Assembly (NCBI GenBank): GCA_029250345.1
Contig: JAQXFL010000096.1
Span: 1-9,807 of the forward strand
From: Candidatus Poseidoniaceae archaeon
GTDB taxonomy: Archaea; Thermoplasmatota; Poseidoniia; Poseidoniales; Poseidoniaceae
Direction: 5' to 3'
Length of the DNA: 9,807 nucleotides
Shown here: positions 5,947-9,807 of the stretch, one piece after another
How positions within the stretch are numbered: the first letter of the stretch is position 1
Layout: every line of letters begins with the position of its first letter
The notes under the pieces: generated by a model
What the model was told of the DNA's origin: nothing
What the model saw: only the letters and a program-made list of their open reading frames with translations
Databases searched by the model: none
Program-made: the position numbers and the translations under genes

Positions 5947-7212
5947 ATGACGCTCGACTCTTCCGGAACAAGTGGAATCAACCGTATCGGTGATGCAAGT
6001 GGAGATGAGCGTGCAGCGCTTGAAGGGATGCTCAAAGGATATCCTGTAGAGCAACTGGTCGAAGAAGTCCTCATCGCATGGAATGAGCTTGCTGCTCGAA
6101 ATGAGGAGATGGTATCCGTTAAACAGCGGTTGCGAGTTCTTGAGCTCGATTTAGCAGAGCGAGAAGACATGGTTGCACCTGAAGTTGCCCGCCTTGCTGA
6201 AACCGACTCTGCACTTCAAGAAAGTGAAGCCAAAGTAATCCACCTTGAGCGATTATTGGGTGATGTCCGAGAAGAATTGGCTTCACAGCAGTCATCACTT
6301 TCTCACGAAGAGCGTGCTGCATCTGCAGTCGAAGTTGAACAATTGAGAACGCTTACAACTCAACAAGACGAAGTCATTGGTGAAATGGAGGGGCGGATCA
6401 CCCAGATGGTCGAAGCCCTCGAAAGAGCCGCTGACGCTGGATTAACCTCGGTTACTGCGGAAGAAGTTCGTCGACTAAAAGCACAACTCGACACTGCCTT
6501 GGCTCAAAATGATGCGGAGCAAGCGGCAAACAAAGCCCTTGAAGAAGAGCGTCAACGATTACGAGACATTGCAGACCGTCTTCGTGGACTGCTTGATGCC
6601 CGTGACGGACGTTTAGGGGAGCTCGAAGAACAACTCGAGAGAGTCATGCAAGGACCACGCTCGGTTTCTGCAGAGCACGACTATTTGGTAGAACAAATCG
6701 ACGAACTCAAGCGTAGACTGCTTGAACGAAACAGAGAATACGACTCGTTGCGCCGCCGTGAACGCCGATTGCATAACGATGTCTTTGAACGCGACGAGCG
6801 GATTCAGCAAATCACACTTACACTCACAGATATGGAAGCAGCACTTCAGGACAGAACTGCTGAACTGCGTGAACTCGAAGGACAGCGTGAAACAATGGTG
6901 CACGAATTGGATTCGGTCCGAAGAGGAGAAAGAACTCGTGAAGTCGTTGGAAGGGTCTTTGCTGACTCTCTATCGCTGGTACGTACACACGATGCTCGAG
7001 AAGCAAAACGGGATGCTTACAGTAACGCGCCCGACATGGAACGAAAACTCTCGACCCCTGCTACGAAAGATATGGCAAAACTAGCCGATGGTGGCAGAGT
7101 TTCACTTGAAGTGAGTGAGACTGCTATCGAACCCGGCATGGATGTCGAGGGTGCTCGTCCACCTTCGCCTGGTGGTTCTGGCGATCCTGTTGTCTTTGAG
7201 GACGAAGATTAG
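5947..7212 (+). CDS. Long acidic coiled-coil protein of unknown function, downstream of the actin homologue
   Basis: I do not recognise a named family. The 421-residue protein has a short disordered N-terminus (1-20, Ser/Gly/Thr), then a compact helical stretch (AALEGMLKGYPVEQLVEEVLIAWNELA cut as residues ~23-49), which may be a small head. Residues ~50-350 are almost pure Glu/Arg/Leu/Gln heptad-like sequence, with a likely break at GLTSVTAEE and at GPRSVSAEHD. The last ~70 residues are low-complexity and end in acidic VFEDED. There is one Trp, no Cys and no signal or membrane segment, so it is cytoplasmic and probably a rod-like oligomer. It lies 94 bases after the actin gene on the same strand, suggesting a partner or scaffold of that filament; this is inference from position only. 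ATG 5947 is the first usable start; a second candidate is ATG 6028 before LKGYP. The stop overlaps the convergent GGGP synthase stop by four bases. An SMC/Rad50 fragment is unlikely because ATPase motifs are absent. Confidence 0.75.
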   Translation: MTLDSSGTSGINRIGDASGDERAALEGMLKGYPVEQLVEEVLIAWNELAARNEEMVSVKQRLRVLELDLAEREDMVAPEVARLAETDSALQESEAKVIHLERLLGDVREELASQQSSLSHEERAASAVEVEQLRTLTTQQDEVIGEMEGRITQMVEALERAADAGLTSVTAEEVRRLKAQLDTALAQNDAEQAANKALEEERQRLRDIADRLRGLLDARDGRLGELEEQLERVMQGPRSVSAEHDYLVEQIDELKRRLLERNREYDSLRRRERRLHNDVFERDERIQQITLTLTDMEAALQDRTAELRELEGQRETMVHELDSVRRGERTREVVGRVFADSLSLVRTHDAREAKRDAYSNAPDMERKLSTPATKDMAKLADGGRVSLEVSETAIEPGMDVEGARPPSPGGSGDPVVFEDED

Positions 7213-8024
7213 GTCTGCTGAATCGCTTTCACGATTCCGCTGATCCGCTGGCGCAGTTCTTCTAAATCACTGGCATCCTCAGTGAGTGTACCTGTTACAA
7301 TCCAATCCGCCCCTGCCTTTGCTGCGAGCGTTGCCTGTTCTGGACTGCGTATTCCTCCACCGACAACCAGTGTTAGACCTTCCACAGAACGTGCACTTTC
7401 AATCAATGCCGGATTGACTTGGGTATGCGCACCGCTTCCTGCTTCAAGATAGAGAAGTTTGAATCCGTACATTCGAGCTGTGAGGGCATAAGCATGCGTC
7501 AAATCTGTGTCCTCAGGTTGAATCAATTCAGCATCCCCCACTTCTCCGACTCGGCCACCTGGTGAACAAACGAGATATCCTGTGGGGAGTGCTTCAACTC
7601 CAAACTTTTCCAAATATGGCGCACCACGGACTTGTTCTCCGACAAGGAAGCGTCGGGTTTTCGAATTCATCAACATCATGAAAGTTATCGCATCGGCCGC
7701 CGGAGACAGTGCGTGAGCCCCACCCGGGAACAAAACGACTGGAATCTGCCATTGGGATTCATCGGATTCTGGATCTTGGCTTGCAGCAAAGGCCCTTAGC
7801 TCAAAAGCCTCTTGAATTGCTCTGCAGGTGGAATGTACCACCTCATCAGGCGTATCGGTAGAACCACCTACGAAAATCATACTGCTGCCGCATTCAACAG
7901 CGACCATGGCTCGGTTAGCAGCCGTATTAGCGTCCTGTTTAGCGGGATCTATGAGCGTCACGTGACGCGCTGGTTGATTTGTTGAAGTCACGTACTCCAG
8001 CGTGGTAGCGTCGGCCTTTCTCAT
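7209..8024 (-). CDS. Geranylgeranylglyceryl phosphate synthase (GGGPS, PcrB-like TIM barrel)
   Basis: GGGPS joins geranylgeranyl diphosphate to sn-glycerol-1-phosphate, making the first ether bond of archaeal membrane lipids. The 271-residue protein carries the family motifs in order: HVTLIDPAK (21-29), MIFVGGS (49-55), PVVLFPG (95-101), ALPTGYLV (145-152), LYLEAGSGA (191-199), VVGGGIRSPEQA (220-231) and GADWIVTGT (238-246). The last three bind the G1P phosphate. The first motif reads DPAK where many family members have DPDK. Length fits archaeal group II GGGPS. ATG 8024 follows GGGGA four bases upstream, a modest Shine-Dalgarno. It is convergent with the coiled-coil gene (stop codons overlap at 7209-7212) and divergent from the ABC exporter across a 107-base gap. 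Confidence 0.93.
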   Translation of the reverse strand: MRKADATTLEYVTSTNQPARHVTLIDPAKQDANTAANRAMVAVECGSSMIFVGGSTDTPDEVVHSTCRAIQEAFELRAFAASQDPESDESQWQIPVVLFPGGAHALSPAADAITFMMLMNSKTRRFLVGEQVRGAPYLEKFGVEALPTGYLVCSPGGRVGEVGDAELIQPEDTDLTHAYALTARMYGFKLLYLEAGSGAHTQVNPALIESARSVEGLTLVVGGGIRSPEQATLAAKAGADWIVTGTLTEDASDLEELRQRISGIVKAIQQT

Positions 8025-8131
8025 GTCATCCCCGAATCACCGTTCAACGGGCACAGCATAGGCGTTGCGCATCAAATGCGCTCGAAAATGACGGGCATAG
8101 AGTTCTCATACCTCCTCGCAGTAGCGAAGTT
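8025..8131. promoter_or_regulatory. Divergent promoter region of GGGP synthase and the ABC exporter
   Basis: Both genes must be transcribed outward from these 107 bases. Near the middle is a perfect inverted repeat, GCGCAT-CAA-ATGCGC (8067-8081), flanked by a near-perfect direct repeat ACGGGCAYAG (8047-8056 and 8091-8100, one mismatch). A possible TATA for GGGPS is TATGCT on the minus strand (8060-8055), about 30-36 bases before its ATG. I see no convincing TATA for the exporter. Confidence 0.45.
8067..8081. promoter_or_regulatory. Inverted repeat, candidate operator
   Basis: GCGCAT and ATGCGC are perfect 6-base arms around CAA. The site is roughly midway between the two divergent start codons, about 43 bases from GGGPS and 51 from the exporter GTG. 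A dimeric regulator bound here could act on both genes. No regulator gene is in the window, so this is an inference from symmetry and position. Confidence 0.4.
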
Positions 8132-9807
8132 GTGACGGAAGTTGGGCCATTTCGACGTTTGCTCGGACACATGAGTTCGCACAAAGGTACGATTCGCTTG
8201 GCGTCGGCCTGTTCAATCACAAACAAGATTTGGGACCTTGCCCCGCCCCTCCTCATCGGTTTGGCAGTAGATGTTGTGGTCTTGAAAGAAGAATCGTTTC
8301 TGGCTTCTTATGGTCTCGTAGATCCATGGCATCAACTTATCCTGCTCTCTGTTCTAACCTTCGCTATATGGGGTCTTGAATCACTGTTCGAATACTTCTA
8401 CGGTATACTGTGGAGAAATTTGGCCCAAACCGTTCAACACGAGCTTCGACTGGACACCTTCAATCATGTACAGAAGCAGGGAATGGGGTGGTTTGATGAA
8501 CGGCAAAAAGGAGACATTTTAGCAATTCTTAACGACGATATCAATCAACTCGAACGTTTCTTGGATAAAGGGGCAAACGACTTGCTTCAAGTGAGTACAA
8601 CCGTTCTCGTCGTAGGAGGTGTCTTTCTATTCATTTCTTGGCAAGTCGCATTATTTGCAGTTCTTCCAATACCGGTCATTCTTTGGGGGTCGTTCAAGTA
8701 TCAAAGAAGCCTTGAACCGAGATATGCTGAGGTGAGGAAATCTGCGGGAGCAATGAATGCATTGCTTGAAAACGATCTCTCAGGAATGTCCACAATTCAG
8801 TCGTTTACCGCAGAAGAACGAGAAATGAAGCGTGTAGAGGCGTTGAGTAACGATTACCGTGAAGCGAACAGAGAGGCTATCCGTCTTTCTGCTGCTTTTA
8901 CCCCGCTCATCAGGATGGCAATCCTTTGTGGATTCACTGCCACGTTGTTGTTAGGTGGATGGATGACGTTGGACAATACGCTCGCCGTCGGAGCATATTC
9001 AGTTCTTGTCTTCATGACCCAACGCCTACTCTGGCCACTCACAAGACTCGGAGAAACTTTTGATTTGTATCAAAGAGCAATGGCGAGCTCGACCCGAGTG
9101 CTTGACGTTCTAACCTCGCCAACAGAAGTTAAGCAAGGCGAATATTCCCCAAAAGAACAAACCATAGAACAATCTTCAATTGTTTTCTCAAATGTTGATT
9201 TCGCCTATCCTGGTAGAGAACCGGTCTTTGAAAAAATGAATTTAGAACTCGTGCAGGGCCAAACGGTCGGTGTAGTCGGTTCAACGGGAGCGGGAAAAAC
9301 AACATTGATTCGACTGCTGTTGAGGTTTGCTGAACCGAACAACGGTTCGATTTCATGGGCCGGGCGGTCGTTACCAGAATGGGATTTAGAACGGTTACGC
9401 TCATCAATGGCGCTCGTCGACCAGCACATCACCCTGTTCCCTACCACAATCTTAGAAAATATTCGTTACGGCAACCCGGGCGCTGAAGATGCGCAGGTCT
9501 TCGAAGCGGCTAAACTCGCCGAAGTCGTTGACTTTGTCGAAGAACTGCCAGACCAATGGGCTACCATGGTTGGCGAAGGGGGTCACAGACTTTCTGGCGG
9601 CCAAAGGCAACGACTCGCTATTGCCAGAGCCGTCCTCAAAGATGCACCGCTGCTCATCCTCGATGAAGCTACATCTGCAGTCGATAATGAAACGGAAGCC
9701 GCATTACAACGATCGATCAATAAAATTTCGAAAGATAGAACTGCCGTAATTATTGCACACAGACTTTCTACGGTAAGGAATGCGGATAGAATTCTCGTTC
9801 TTGATAG
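8132..9807 (+). CDS. ABC exporter, fused membrane and ATPase domains (3' end cut by window)
   Basis: This is a half-transporter of the MsbA/MDR type, 558 codons visible. The membrane domain (~1-320) has hydrophobic stretches near 33-51, 67-88, 155-185, 255-278 and 285-305 and the usual coupling-helix style text (QKQGMGWFDERQKGDILAI cut short here; SGMSTIQSFTAEERE). The ATPase domain is complete in its motifs: A-loop Tyr359, Walker A GSTGAGKT (383-390), Q-loop Gln431, signature LSGGQ (487-491), Walker B LLILDEATSAVD (507-518) with catalytic Glu512, and H-loop His543. Only the last few dozen residues are missing. It pumps a substrate outward with ATP; drug, lipid or peptide cannot be told. GTG 8132 gives VTEVGPFRRLLGHM, matching the usual elbow helix, so I prefer it over ATG 8171. 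No Shine-Dalgarno precedes GTG. The frame stays open upstream but has no start codon there. Confidence 0.92.
   Translation, partial: MTEVGPFRRLLGHMSSHKGTIRLASACSITNKIWDLAPPLLIGLAVDVVVLKEESFLASYGLVDPWHQLILLSVLTFAIWGLESLFEYFYGILWRNLAQTVQHELRLDTFNHVQKQGMGWFDERQKGDILAILNDDINQLERFLDKGANDLLQVSTTVLVVGGVFLFISWQVALFAVLPIPVILWGSFKYQRSLEPRYAEVRKSAGAMNALLENDLSGMSTIQSFTAEEREMKRVEALSNDYREANREAIRLSAAFTPLIRMAILCGFTATLLLGGWMTLDNTLAVGAYSVLVFMTQRLLWPLTRLGETFDLYQRAMASSTRVLDVLTSPTEVKQGEYSPKEQTIEQSSIVFSNVDFAYPGREPVFEKMNLELVQGQTVGVVGSTGAGKTTLIRLLLRFAEPNNGSISWAGRSLPEWDLERLRSSMALVDQHITLFPTTILENIRYGNPGAEDAQVFEAAKLAEVVDFVEELPDQWATMVGEGGHRLSGGQRQRLAIARAVLKDAPLLILDEATSAVDNETEAALQRSINKISKDRTAVIIAHRLSTVRNADRILVLD

Noticed and set aside
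8044..8109. 21-codon minus-strand reading frame (MRTLCPSF...) upstream of GGGPS preceded by GGAGG
   Set aside because: The Shine-Dalgarno-like GGAGG is only one base from the ATG, too close to work, and the frame overlaps the exporter's upstream region. Without conservation it is not a supportable leader peptide.
1..9807. tRNA, rRNA, CRISPR array, insertion sequence or attachment site
   Set aside because: No gap is long enough to hold an rRNA or array, and I see no tRNA-like arms, regularly spaced repeats, transposase reading frame or terminal inverted repeats.

Overview
The window looks like a chromosomal piece of an uncultivated planktonic archaeon, most likely a marine Euryarchaeota/Thermoplasmatota relative (Marine Group II, Ca. 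Poseidoniales). Two things make it archaeal. One is the gene order eL20 (LX) - prefoldin alpha - ftsY, a classic archaeal cluster. The other is a geranylgeranylglyceryl phosphate synthase, the enzyme that starts archaeal ether lipids. The finer placement (MGII) is inference from the large membrane-anchored secreted protease with thrombospondin type 3 repeats and from the overall protein style. No rRNA or other phylogenetic marker is present to settle it.

Layout. Positions 1-1502 (minus strand) hold a translation/protein-folding/secretion operon read right to left: eL20, prefoldin alpha, and the 5' part of a gene assigned to the SRP receptor FtsY, cut by the window start. Divergent from it, 1603-4734 (plus) encodes a 1043-residue subtilisin-family protease. 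It has a signal peptide, catalytic domain, beta-sandwich domain, Ca-binding type 3 repeats, one C-terminal membrane helix and a short cytoplasmic tail. Next, on the same strand but with its own TATA-like promoter, come an MreB/MamK-type actin homologue (4848-5852) and a long acidic coiled-coil protein (5947-7212). These two are a plausible filament/partner pair and the most interesting part of the window. The coiled-coil gene meets GGGP synthase (7209-8024, minus) tail to tail with a 4-base overlap. A 107-base intergenic region with a clean inverted repeat then separates GGGP synthase from a divergent ABC exporter (8132 to beyond the window end), whose nucleotide-binding motifs are all intact.

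Functionally, most of the window concerns the cell envelope: membrane targeting (FtsY), surface proteolysis, a possible membrane-associated cytoskeleton, lipid synthesis and an exporter. That shared theme is an inference, and only the eL20-pfdA-ftsY group is a well-known conserved unit. There is no sign of mobile elements, CRISPR arrays, tRNA or rRNA genes. No gene-free stretch exceeds about 115 bases.
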